Source: an uncultured Clostridia bacterium (GTDB lineage: Bacteria; Bacillota; Clostridia; Oscillospirales; Acutalibacteraceae). Taken from it: DNA of 6,081 nucleotides. Of the stretch, positions 1 to 5,177 are shown piece by piece; within the stretch, counting starts at the first letter, position 1; each line of letters begins with the position of its first letter. The translations under genes and the position numbers were made by a program. The stretch is taken from NCBI GenBank assembly GCA_945869905.1, contig CAMBQD010000069.1, positions 1-6,081 on the forward strand. Reading direction: 5' to 3'. The notes beneath the pieces were generated by a model, which saw only the letters and a program-made list of their open reading frames with translations, made no database searches and was not told where the DNA came from.

Positions 1-314
1 TTGATGAAAACCTCGCTCTCATCCTTACCGAGCTTCTTTGCACAGATAGCCTTGAGCTTTTCAATCTCAGCACCCTGCTTACCGATAACCATACCCGGCT
101 TAGCACAATGAATGTTGATTCTTACTCTCTTGGCATCTCTTTCAATTTCTACTTTTGGAACACCTGCACCGTAAAGTGAGTCAAGGAGATACTGACGAAG
201 ATTGTGGTCTTCTACAAGTGTATCGCCGAATTCGCCCTTCTTTGCATACCAGCGAGAGTCCCAGTTTTTGATAACACCGATTCTTAAACCGGTTGGATTA
301 CATTTCTGTCCCAT
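1..314 (-). CDS. rpsC: 30S ribosomal protein S3, N-terminal part (partial)
   Basis: S3 binds the 3' (head) domain of 16S rRNA and lines the mRNA entry channel of the 30S subunit. The first 104 codons are present and the gene runs off the window at base 1. The start MGQKCNPTGLRIG (residues 1-13) is the classic S3 N-terminus. Residues about 60-95 are a type II KH RNA-binding domain, with its GxxG loop as GKQG at residues 78-81 inside PGMVIGKQGAEIEKL. The ATG at 314-312 is chosen because an AGGAGG ribosome binding site (324-329) lies 9 nt upstream and the N-terminus matches the family. The gap to rplV is 18 bp, so it belongs to the S10 operon transcript. Nothing unusual is visible. The C-terminal domain lies outside the window. 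Confidence 0.97.
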   Translation of the reverse strand, partial: MGQKCNPTGLRIGVIKNWDSRWYAKKGEFGDTLVEDHNLRQYLLDSLYGAGVPKVEIERDAKRVRINIHCAKPGMVIGKQGAEIEKLKAICAKKLGKDESEVFI

Positions 315-332
315 TTAACTTTACCTCCTCGC

Positions 333-671
333 TTAGTCTTCCATTTCCTTAACGGTAATGGTGATGTGTGATGTTCTCTTATTGATTCTGTAAGCTCTGC
401 CATGTGATCTTGCCTGAATTCTCTTAAGAGTAGGACCTGCAGTTGCGTTGCAGTAGCTTACTACTAATCTTGATACGTCCATATTGTTATTGTTCTCAGC
501 GTTAGCCATTGCTGATTTAAGAACCTTCATAACAGGCTCGCAAGCAGCTTTTGGTGTGTACTGAAGAATAGCCATTGCCTTGTCAACAGGCTGGTTTCTG
601 ATAAGATCAAGAACAATCTGCACCTTTCGAGGAGAGATACGGACGTAAGTTGCTTTTGCTGTTGCTTCCAT
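333..671 (-). CDS. rplV: 50S ribosomal protein L22
   Basis: L22 contacts all 23S rRNA domains and its long beta-hairpin lines the nascent peptide exit tunnel. The product is 112 residues, the normal bacterial length. The N-terminus (MEATAKATYVRISPRKVQIV) holds the family signature RISPRK. The C-terminal half carries the conserved KRIQARSHGRAYRINKRTSHI stretch at about residues 83-103, which corresponds to the tunnel hairpin and the end of the globular domain. No insertion or deletion is apparent in the hairpin, where macrolide resistance changes occur in other species. The start ATG at 671-669 has a GGAG ribosome binding site at 679-682 with 7-nt spacing. It lies 17 bp after rpsS and 18 bp before rpsC. 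It ends with TAA. Confidence 0.98.
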   Translation of the reverse strand: MEATAKATYVRISPRKVQIVLDLIRNQPVDKAMAILQYTPKAACEPVMKVLKSAMANAENNNNMDVSRLVVSYCNATAGPTLKRIQARSHGRAYRINKRTSHITITVKEMED

Positions 672-688
672 AATATATCTCCTTTCGA

Positions 689-961
689 TTACTTAGATGT
701 CTTTGAGCCTGCGTGGCCTCTGAATGTTCTTGTGGGTGCAAACTCACCCAGCTTGTGTCCAACCATATCCTCTGTAACATATACAGGAACATGCTTTCTT
801 CCGTCATGAACAGCAAATGTGTGTCCTACGAATTCAGGGAAGATTGTTGAACTTCTTGACCAGGTTTTGATAACCTGCTTGTCGCCTGAAGCGTTAAGTG
901 CCTCAACCTTTTTGTAAAGACTTGCTTCAACATAAGGTCCTTTTTTAGTACTTCTACTCAT
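689..961 (-). CDS. rpsS: 30S ribosomal protein S19
   Basis: S19 sits in the head of the 30S subunit, pairs with S13 and contacts the A-site finger region. The 90-residue product is close to the usual 92. It starts MSRSTKKGPYVE, the standard S19 N-terminus, and contains the conserved WSRSSTIFPEFVGHTFAVHD block (about residues 34-53), then GRKHVPVYVTEDMVGHKLGE and the basic C-terminal APTRTFRGH. The start ATG at 961-959 has AAAGGAG (971-977) upstream with about 9-nt spacing. The gap after rplB is 20 bp and the gap to rplV is 17 bp, in the standard S10 operon order. It ends with TAA. Confidence 0.98.
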   Translation of the reverse strand: MSRSTKKGPYVEASLYKKVEALNASGDKQVIKTWSRSSTIFPEFVGHTFAVHDGRKHVPVYVTEDMVGHKLGEFAPTRTFRGHAGSKTSK

Positions 962-981
962 TTTAATCTTCTCCTTTCTTC

Positions 982-1815
982 TTATTTACCGTTACGACGG
1001 CGAACAATCATCTTGTTAGATGCTTTCTTCTTATTACGTGTCTTATAACCAAGAGCAGGCTTGCCCCAAGGTGTACAGGGACCGGGACGTCCGATAGGTG
1101 ACTTACCTTCACCACCACCGTGTGGGTGGTCGTTGGGGTTCATTACAGAACCGCGAACTGTAGGTCTCCAACCCATATTGCGCTTACGGCCTGCCTTACC
1201 AATCTTAACATTGGCGTGGTCAGTGTTGCCTACAACACCTACGGTTGCCATACAATCTCTCGGTACGTTACGAAGCTCGCCTGAAGGAAGTCTGAGAAGT
1301 GCATATGCACCCTCAAGAGCCATAAGCTGAGCGCTGTTACCTGCTGAACGAGCAAGCTGTGCACCGTTACCGGGATAAAGCTCAACGTTGTGTACGATTG
1401 TACCAACAGGCATATCCTTAAGTGCAAGTGCGTTACCGGCAACGATATCAGCGTTAGGACCTGACATTACTGTGTCGCCAACCTTAAGACCTTCAGGAGC
1501 GATGATGTAGCTCTTTACACCGTCTTCGTACTGAATAAGAGCGATGTGTGCGCTTCTGTTAGGGTCATACTCGATTGTCTTAACAGTAGCAGGTACATCA
1601 AACTTGTTTCTCTTGAAATCAATTACACGATACTTTCTTCTGTTTCCGCCGCCACGATGACGAACTGTAATTCTTCCGTATGAGTTACGTCCTGACTTTT
1701 TGCTGAGTGGCTCAAGCAAAGACCTTTCAGGAGCAACCTTTGACAGAGAAGAAAAATCAGTTACCGACATATTTCTTCTTGAAGGAGTGGTCGGCTTATA
1801 ATTTTTAATTGCCAT
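982..1815 (-). CDS. rplB: 50S ribosomal protein L2
   Basis: L2 is a primary 23S rRNA-binding protein needed for subunit association and for the peptidyl transferase centre. The product is 277 residues, as expected for the family. It starts MAIKNYKPTTPSRRNMS, followed by the N-terminal OB-like domain with RITVRHRGGGNRRKYR (about residues 45-60) and the C-terminal SH3-like domain. The C-terminal signature MNPNDHPHGGGEGKSPIGRP (225-244) keeps the conserved histidine region (H230/H232). The frame stays open upstream to an ATG at 1863. I chose the ATG at 1815-1813 because the homologous N-terminus begins there and AAAGGAG (1823-1829) lies just upstream. The 102-bp gap from rplW is the longest inside this operon and can form alternative hairpins around this ribosome binding site. 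It ends with TAA. Confidence 0.98.
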   Translation of the reverse strand: MAIKNYKPTTPSRRNMSVTDFSSLSKVAPERSLLEPLSKKSGRNSYGRITVRHRGGGNRRKYRVIDFKRNKFDVPATVKTIEYDPNRSAHIALIQYEDGVKSYIIAPEGLKVGDTVMSGPNADIVAGNALALKDMPVGTIVHNVELYPGNGAQLARSAGNSAQLMALEGAYALLRLPSGELRNVPRDCMATVGVVGNTDHANVKIGKAGRKRNMGWRPTVRGSVMNPNDHPHGGGEGKSPIGRPGPCTPWGKPALGYKTRNKKKASNKMIVRRRNGK

Positions 1816-1822
1816 TATTTTT

Positions 1823-1829
1823 CTCCTTT
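1823..1829 (-). promoter_or_regulatory. rplB ribosome binding site
   Basis: AAAGGAG lies 7 nt before the ATG at 1815. It settles the rplB start in favour of the short form over the in-frame ATG at 1863. The bases 1824-1830 (GAAAGGA on the transcript) are exactly complementary to bases 1844-1850 of the same transcript. Confidence 0.85.
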
Positions 1830-1861
1830 CCAGATAACTTTGCGAAAGGATGGCACCTTTC
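1824..1861 (-). promoter_or_regulatory. possible switchable hairpins around the rplB ribosome binding site
   Basis: On the transcript, TCCTTTC (1850-1844) can pair with GAAAGGA of the rplB ribosome binding site (1830-1824), giving 7 bp around a 13-nt loop. It can instead pair with an upstream GAAAGG (1861-1856), giving 6 bp around a 6-nt loop TGCCAT. The two pairings exclude each other, so one form would hide the ribosome binding site and the other would free it. The complementarity is visible in the sequence. A regulatory role is inference, because short polypurine/polypyrimidine matches can occur by chance. Confidence 0.35.
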
Positions 1862-1917
1862 ATACCTCATCATCTGAAATCATTTTGTTGCTATACTAAT
1901 TATATATAGGGATGTAA

Positions 1918-2214
1918 TTACATCATATCGTTGAAGAACTCAATTTCCTTTGAATCCTCTGTCAGAGTAACGACAGCCTTTTTCCATGAAGGAGTGTAGC
2001 CTACGTTTACACCCTGACGACGCTTTTGACCGCGAACATTGATTGTGTTAACCTTGGCAACCTTTGTGCCCGGGAAAACCTCCTCAACAGCCTTAGCGAT
2101 TTCAATTTTGTTTGCATCCTTTGCAACCTTGAAGGTATACTTTTTCATCATAATGCCCATCATTGATTCCTCAGTGATTACCGGCTTGATGATAATGTCC
2201 TGAGCAGTTTTCAT
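1918..2214 (-). CDS. rplW: 50S ribosomal protein L23
   Basis: L23 binds domain III of 23S rRNA beside the exit tunnel and is the docking site for trigger factor and SRP. The product is 98 residues, typical of Bacillota. Family marks are DIIIKPVITEESM near the N-terminus (residues 6-18), then YTFKVAKDANKIEIAKAVEE (about 26-45) and the FPGTKVAKVNTINVRGQKRR region (about 48-67). The usual IKPVITEKS appears here as IKPVITEES. The start codon overlaps the rplD stop by one base (TAATG), which suggests translational coupling. Its GAGGAGG ribosome binding site lies inside the last codons of rplD (2225-2231). It ends with TAA, inside a short palindrome (1911-1924). Confidence 0.97.
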   Translation of the reverse strand: MKTAQDIIIKPVITEESMMGIMMKKYTFKVAKDANKIEIAKAVEEVFPGTKVAKVNTINVRGQKRRQGVNVGYTPSWKKAVVTLTEDSKEIEFFNDMM

Positions 2215-2837
2215 TATGCATATACCTCCTCAATCTTCTTTGCTGCTTCCTTGAGAACTACGAAGGAGTCACAATTGAGAATGTCATATACACAAAGTGT
2301 ATTTACTGTAACAACCTTTACGCCCTCAATGTTACGAGCACTCTTGTAAATTTTTTCGTCGCTCTCAGGAGTAACGATAAGAGTCTTTTTAGCTGCCTTG
2401 AGCTTTGTGAGCATCTCAACAACAGCCTTTGTCTTGATTTCCTCAAGCTCAACCTTGTTGATTACCATCATCTCATTTGCAGCAACCTTAGTTGAAAGTG
2501 CAGACTTCATAGCAAGTCTTTTAACCTTCTTGTTAAGGTTTACCTTATACTTTCTTGGCTTTGGACCAAGAGCAATACCACCGTGTGTCCACTGTGGGCT
2601 ACGTGTTGAACCCTGTCTTGCACGACCTGTTCCCTTCTGTCTCCAAGGCTTTGCACCGCCACCGCTTACTTCTGAACGAGTGAGAGTTGACTGTGTGCCC
2701 TGACGCTGATTAGCAAGATAGCTAACAACTGCAAGATGCATTGCTGATGCGTTTGGCTCAATTGCAAAAACTGAATCAGCAAGTTCTAATTTTGAAGTTT
2801 TCTTACCTTCTTGGTTATAAACCTGAACCTGTGCCAT
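2214..2837 (-). CDS. rplD: 50S ribosomal protein L4
   Basis: L4 binds 23S rRNA domain I, and its extended loop reaches the exit tunnel. In E. coli it also represses its own S10 operon through the leader RNA. The product is 207 residues, the normal length. The extended loop is visible as GGGAKPWRQKGTGRARQGST (about residues 59-78), followed by SPQWTHGGIALGPKPRKY. The conserved motif is often GGG.VFGP, so THGGIALGP is a modest variant. The start ATG at 2837-2835 has AAAGGAGAG (2844-2852) upstream. The gap after rplC is 17 bp, and the gene overlaps rplW by one base. Because L4 is the known autoregulator elsewhere, it is a candidate ligand for the structured leader upstream of rpsJ, but nothing here proves that. 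Confidence 0.98.
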   Translation of the reverse strand: MAQVQVYNQEGKKTSKLELADSVFAIEPNASAMHLAVVSYLANQRQGTQSTLTRSEVSGGGAKPWRQKGTGRARQGSTRSPQWTHGGIALGPKPRKYKVNLNKKVKRLAMKSALSTKVAANEMMVINKVELEEIKTKAVVEMLTKLKAAKKTLIVTPESDEKIYKSARNIEGVKVVTVNTLCVYDILNCDSFVVLKEAAKKIEEVYA

Positions 2838-2854
2838 TTTGTTCTCTCCTTTCG

Positions 2855-3487
2855 TTAAGCTTTAACTGCGTCTGCGATAACAACAATTCCGCCCTTTGGA
2901 CCCGGAATTGCGCCCTTGATTGCGATAAGATTGTTTTCTGCGTCAACCTTTGCAATCTTAAGGTTCTGTACTGTTACTGTTTCGTGACCGTAATGACCTG
3001 CCATCTTCTTACCCTTAAATACTCTTGAAGGGCTTGAGCAAGCACCAAGTGAACCTGCGTGACGGTGGTTAGGACCTGTACCGTGTGTCATTCTGAGTCT
3101 GGAGAAATTCCAGCGCTTGATTGCGCCTGCTGTTCCGTGACCCTTACTGGTTCCCTTTACATCTACGATTTCGCCAACCTCAAAGATATCTGCCTTAAGA
3201 ATGTTGCCAACCTCGATACCCTCGATGCTGTCAAGACGGAACTCCTTGAGTGTCTTTTTCGGAGCAACGTCTGCCTTGTCGAAATGACCCTTCATTGGCT
3301 TGTTTACACGTGATACCTTAACATCACCAAAGCCAACCTGAACAGCCTCGTAGCCGTCGTTGTCCATTGTCTTAATCTGAGTTACTGTGCAAGGACCGGC
3401 TTCAACTACAGTTACGGGAATTACTTTTCCGTTTTCGTCGAAAATCTGAGTCATACCAATCTTCTTGCCGATAAGACCTTTTTTCAT
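2855..3487 (-). CDS. rplC: 50S ribosomal protein L3
   Basis: L3 is an early-assembly protein whose central extension approaches the peptidyl transferase centre. The product is 210 residues, matching the family. It begins MKKGLIGKKIGMTQIFDENG, the L3 signature. The tip region carries WNFSRLRMTHGTGPNHRHAG (about residues 127-146), then the SRVFKGKKMAGHYG stretch that aligns with the common GRVFKGKKMAGH motif. Enterobacterial L3 has a methylated glutamine in this stretch. Here the segment reads SLGACSSPSRV and has no glutamine. The start ATG at 3487-3485 has AGGAGG (3497-3502) with 9-nt spacing. It lies 58 bp after rpsJ and 17 bp before rplD, and ends with TAA. Confidence 0.98.
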   Translation of the reverse strand: MKKGLIGKKIGMTQIFDENGKVIPVTVVEAGPCTVTQIKTMDNDGYEAVQVGFGDVKVSRVNKPMKGHFDKADVAPKKTLKEFRLDSIEGIEVGNILKADIFEVGEIVDVKGTSKGHGTAGAIKRWNFSRLRMTHGTGPNHRHAGSLGACSSPSRVFKGKKMAGHYGHETVTVQNLKIAKVDAENNLIAIKGAIPGPKGGIVVIADAVKA

Positions 3488-3545
3488 ACTTTATTTCCTC
3501 CTTTTGGTTATTGGTTGAGTTTCCCCAACATGACCTCAGCAGCGA

Positions 3546-3860
3546 TTAGAGTTTAATTTCAACTTCAACGCCGGCTGGGAGCTCAAGACTTGTCAGAGCT
3601 TCTACAGTTTTATTTGAAGGTCTGATATTGTCGATGAGTCTTTTGTGTGTTCTCTGCTCGAACTGCTCACGGCTGTCCTTGTACATGTGAACGGCTCTGA
3701 GGATTGTAACTTTTTCAACCTCTGTAGGAAGTGGAATAGGACCGCTAACCTGAGCGCCTGTTCTCTTTGCAGTTTCAACAATCTTCTCTGCTGCCTGGTC
3801 TACAAGACTGTGGTCATAGCCTTTGAGTCTGATTCGAATCTTAACTTTACTTGCTGCCAT
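3546..3860 (-). CDS. rpsJ: 30S ribosomal protein S10
   Basis: S10 is part of the 30S head and doubles as NusE in transcription antitermination complexes. The product is 104 residues (E. coli has 103). Motifs are KIRIRLKGYDHSLVDQAAEK near the N-terminus, the GPIPLPT loop, and the near-invariant KDSREQFEQRTHKRLIDN (about residues 59-76). The reading frame stays open upstream to an ATG at 3980, but that 40-residue extension has no match to S10 and lies in structured leader RNA. The start at 3860-3858 is supported by the MAASKVKIRIRLKGYDHS N-terminus and by AGGAGG at 3868-3873 with 7-nt spacing. It is the first gene of the S10 operon, transcribed from the promoter at 4173-4201. It ends with TAA. 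Confidence 0.98.
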   Translation of the reverse strand: MAASKVKIRIRLKGYDHSLVDQAAEKIVETAKRTGAQVSGPIPLPTEVEKVTILRAVHMYKDSREQFEQRTHKRLIDNIRPSNKTVEALTSLELPAGVEVEIKL

Positions 3861-3867
3861 GTTATTT

Positions 3868-3873
3868 CCTCCT
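3868..3873 (-). promoter_or_regulatory. rpsJ ribosome binding site
   Basis: AGGAGG lies 7 nt before the ATG at 3860. It fixes the short start of rpsJ and excludes the in-frame upstream ATG at 3980. It follows closely after the last leader hairpin (3884-3914). Confidence 0.9.
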
Positions 3874-3883
3874 GAAAAATTAT

Positions 3884-3914
3884 GGTGCGAGCTCCGAATA
3901 AGCTTCCACGCACC
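3884..3914 (-). promoter_or_regulatory. leader hairpin next to the rpsJ ribosome binding site
   Basis: GGTGCG (3914-3909) pairs with CGCACC (3889-3884). After a 4-nt bulge, AGCT (3904-3901) pairs with AGCT (3893-3890), leaving the 7-nt loop TATTCGG (3900-3894). The loop bases ATTCGG are complementary to CCGAAT in the 5' arm of the preceding terminator-like hairpin (3963-3958). A loop-to-arm pairing could therefore compete with the terminator. The hairpin ends 10 nt before AGGAGG, so it could also affect ribosome access. Confidence 0.5.
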
Positions 3915-3936
3915 CGTGTGTTTCAACTCTCTCTTT

Positions 3937-3963
3937 AAATAAAACCGAATGGACAACATTCGG
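3937..3963 (-). terminator. terminator-like hairpin in the S10 leader (possible attenuator)
   Basis: CCGAATG (3963-3957), a 5-nt loop TTGTC and CATTCGG (3951-3945) make a perfect 7-bp stem, followed at once by TTTTATTT. This has the form of an intrinsic terminator. It lies inside the S10 leader, about 76 nt before the rpsJ start codon, after the promoter and before the first gene. That position fits an attenuator. The uridine run is short and interrupted, so termination may be partial. Confidence 0.6.
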
Positions 3964-4164
3964 GCACAGAGGTTTCGCACATAGTATCAGCGTTCGCAAG
4001 TCGCTGACTGCATAGGTTACCTATCGGTGATTTTCGCCCGGTTTAAAATCGGACATACTCCGTATGAATTACCGCCTGGGTTAAGACGCAACCTCATACA
4101 TCATCGCATATCTATATGCGGATATGGGATAATATATAAATATATAATATGCCCAATTCCGCAA

Positions 4165-4192
4165 GCTCGTTTATTATATATTATAGACGAGC
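4165..4192 (-). promoter_or_regulatory. imperfect palindrome over the S10 promoter -10 (possible operator)
   Basis: GCTCGT (4192-4187) and ACGAGC (4170-4165) are exact inverted arms. The whole 28-bp block has 12 of 14 symmetric pairs and covers the spacer, the -10 element and the start point. A dimeric DNA-binding protein at such a site would block RNA polymerase. Part of the inner symmetry comes from the AT-rich -10 itself, so the GC-containing outer arms are the real evidence. No regulator is identified. Confidence 0.35.
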
Positions 4193-4201
4193 CGTTGTCA
4201 A
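4173..4201 (-). promoter_or_regulatory. consensus sigma-A promoter of the S10 operon
   Basis: TTGACA (4201-4196), a 17-bp spacer and TATAAT (4178-4173) match the housekeeping consensus in all 12 positions. The predicted start is near 4166. The bases just upstream (4233-4202) are A and T runs that fit an UP element. It is the only strong promoter between spo0A and rpsJ and points at rpsJ. A perfect promoter suits a highly expressed ribosomal operon. Confidence 0.9.
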
Positions 4202-4233
4202 GGAAAATTATAAACTTTTTTTAAAATTTTTTC
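4202..4233 (-). promoter_or_regulatory. A/T-rich UP-like element upstream of the S10 promoter
   Basis: This stretch is almost entirely A and T, with phased A and T runs, and it abuts the -35 box. UP elements bind the RNA polymerase alpha subunit and are common at ribosomal promoters. The rest of the gap back to the spo0A terminator (4234-4283) shows no gene and no further clear signal. A TTGACA at 4260-4255 has no -10 partner. Confidence 0.45.
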
Positions 4234-4283
4234 TTGTGCAGTTTTCACGAATTTTGTCAATAAAATTTTGTAGAAATGCACAA

Positions 4284-4333
4284 TAAAAAATCTTGTGATG
4301 TAAACAGGTGAATTCCTGCTCACACCACAAGAT
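4284..4333 (-). terminator. intrinsic terminator of spo0A
   Basis: On the minus-strand transcript, 4333-4315 pairs with 4308-4290 as an uninterrupted 19-bp stem (15 Watson-Crick and 4 G-U pairs) around a 6-nt loop AATTCA, followed by TTTTTTATTG. The G-U pairs become A-C mismatches on the plus strand, and there is no T run on that side. So the terminator works in the spo0A direction only. It starts 12 nt after the spo0A stop and insulates spo0A from the S10 promoter. Confidence 0.93.
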
Positions 4334-4345
4334 GTAGATTTGTTA

Positions 4346-5116
4346 TTAAGCGGTGGTTTTTAATGATAATTTCAGCTTATCTGCAATCATTGCAATAAAT
4401 TCGGAATTTGTGGGCTTGCCTCTTTGTGACTGAATGGTATAGCCGAAATATGATGACAGCACATCAACATCTCCCCTGTCCCACGCAACCTCAATGGCGT
4501 GTCTGATTGCTCTTTCCACTCTTGAAGCAGTTGTGTTATACATTTTTGCAACTGTGGGGTAAAGCAGTTTGGTAACAGAGCCAAGCATTTCACTGTCGTT
4601 AACGGAAAGCTTAATTGCAGTACGCAAATACTGATATCCCTTTATATGTGCAGGAACGCCTATTTGGCGCATAATATCGGAAATAATTACATCAATATCT
4701 CCGTCCTTAAAGGGTGACTGCTCTCTCTTTTTCTTTTCTGTTTTCCAAGAGGCAAGACTAACGATACGCTTTGCAACAGATGCCGCAGTAACCGGCTTGA
4801 TGAAATAATAGTTTGCACCGGCGCTAATCATCTGCTCCTCAAAATCCTGTGAATCAACGGAAGAAATAACAGCTACAAGCGGTTTTTCATTCAGTGAGCT
4901 GTTCATATGTTCAAGCACATCTATGGCGTCACCGTTTGGCATAAACGCATCCATAAGTACCGCATCAATATGCTGTGAATCCAGCATAGCCATTACTCTT
5001 GAACCGTCCTTTGAGGTAAGTATTACCTCAAAGCCTGCGGCCTTTAACTCTTTTTGACATTCTCTTCCAAATTGTGCCGAATCATCGGCAATCAAAACTT
5101 TTAAACTGGTTTTCAT
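4346..5116 (-). CDS. spo0A: sporulation transcription factor Spo0A
   Basis: Spo0A is the response regulator that commits cells to sporulation. When phosphorylated it dimerises and binds 0A boxes. The product is 256 residues (267 in B. subtilis). The receiver domain (about 5-122) keeps the acidic pair D11/D12, the phospho-acceptor D56 in LMDAFMP, a serine (S85) at the usual Thr/Ser position and K107 in FIKP. Its sequence is otherwise divergent, with DAFMPNGDAI in place of the common DIIMPHLDGL. The effector domain (about 140-252) is strongly conserved: IGVPAHIKGYQYLRTAI, then the helix-turn-helix NTTASRVERAIRHAIEVAW (194-212) and KPTNSEFIAMIADKL. The ATG at 5116-5114 has AAAGGAGG upstream (5123-5130). 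It follows spoIVB, the usual neighbour, has its own promoter and ends with TAA. Confidence 0.98.
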   Translation of the reverse strand: MKTSLKVLIADDSAQFGRECQKELKAAGFEVILTSKDGSRVMAMLDSQHIDAVLMDAFMPNGDAIDVLEHMNSSLNEKPLVAVISSVDSQDFEEQMISAGANYYFIKPVTAASVAKRIVSLASWKTEKKKREQSPFKDGDIDVIISDIMRQIGVPAHIKGYQYLRTAIKLSVNDSEMLGSVTKLLYPTVAKMYNTTASRVERAIRHAIEVAWDRGDVDVLSSYFGYTIQSQRGKPTNSEFIAMIADKLKLSLKTTA

Positions 5117-5122
5117 AAGAAA

Positions 5123-5130
5123 CCTCCTTT
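5123..5130 (-). promoter_or_regulatory. spo0A ribosome binding site
   Basis: AAAGGAGG lies 6 nt before the ATG at 5116, a near-perfect match to the anti-Shine-Dalgarno. It supports this start codon. Confidence 0.9.
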
Positions 5131-5144
5131 TTTATTTCTTCCAC

Positions 5145-5173
5145 ATATTACCACTTATCCGTCACAATTGCAA
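5145..5173 (-). promoter_or_regulatory. sigma-A-type promoter of spo0A
   Basis: TTGCAA (5173-5168), a 17-bp spacer and TAATAT (5150-5145), with TGG just before the -10 as an extended -10 (TGn). The predicted start is near 5138, giving a leader of about 20 nt that holds the ribosome binding site. In B. subtilis spo0A also has a sigma-H promoter and 0A boxes. I find no convincing sigma-H promoter and no exact TGTCGAA box here. Confidence 0.7.
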
Positions 5174-5177
5174 GTCA

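Larger units (their letters stand above)
3861..4166 (-). ncRNA. structured 5' leader of the S10 operon (candidate cis-regulatory RNA)
   Basis: About 305 nt separate the predicted transcription start (near 4166) from rpsJ. Helices visible in transcript order are: GCGGA/TCCGC plus TGGG/CCCA around an AT-rich stem (4161-4118); CGCATA/TATGCG with a 4-nt loop (4120-4105), which competes with the first; GGTT/AACC (4093-4079); CATAC/GTATG with a 3-nt loop (4066-4054); ATAGG/CCTAT (4024-4012); TCAGCG/CGCTGA (4007-3987). A possible long-range helix GAGGTT/AACCTC (4095-4090 with 3974-3969) would enclose the last four. A terminator-like hairpin (3963-3945) and a hairpin before the ribosome binding site (3914-3884) follow. 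Long leaders with this build regulate many ribosomal protein operons. The class and ligand are unknown to me, and no riboswitch consensus that I know fits. Confidence 0.6.

Noticed and set aside
1816..1863. In-frame 16-residue N-terminal extension of rplB
   Set aside because: The L2 family N-terminus begins at MAIKNYKP, directly after a strong ribosome binding site. The extension lies over the hairpin region and has no ribosome binding site.
1911..1924. Perfect 14-bp palindrome GATGTAATTACATC over the rplW stop codon
   Set aside because: A palindrome of this length is expected by chance about once in a few windows this size in AT-rich DNA. It leaves almost no loop as RNA and has no T run.
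1061..3875. Several plus-strand open frames antisense to ribosomal protein genes
   Set aside because: They are mirror frames of highly conserved genes, with no ribosome binding sites and no family resemblance.
3861..3980. In-frame 40-residue N-terminal extension of rpsJ
   Set aside because: It has no S10 homology, lies over the terminator-like and ribosome-binding-site hairpins, and the strong AGGAGG points to the start at 3860.
4021..4056. Leader peptide of 11 residues (MSDFKPGENHR) in the S10 leader
   Set aside because: The only purine-rich match (CGGAG) is right next to the ATG, inside the stem and loop of a hairpin. The residues suggest no regulatory codon run.
4027..4224. Plus-strand open frame of 65 codons between rpsJ and spo0A
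   Set aside because: It is antisense to the S10 leader and promoter, has no ribosome binding site and no recognisable protein features.
4255..4260. A second TTGACA upstream of the S10 promoter
   Set aside because: No -10-like hexamer lies 16-18 bp downstream. The TATAAT at 4212-4207 is 42 bp away and has no matching -35.
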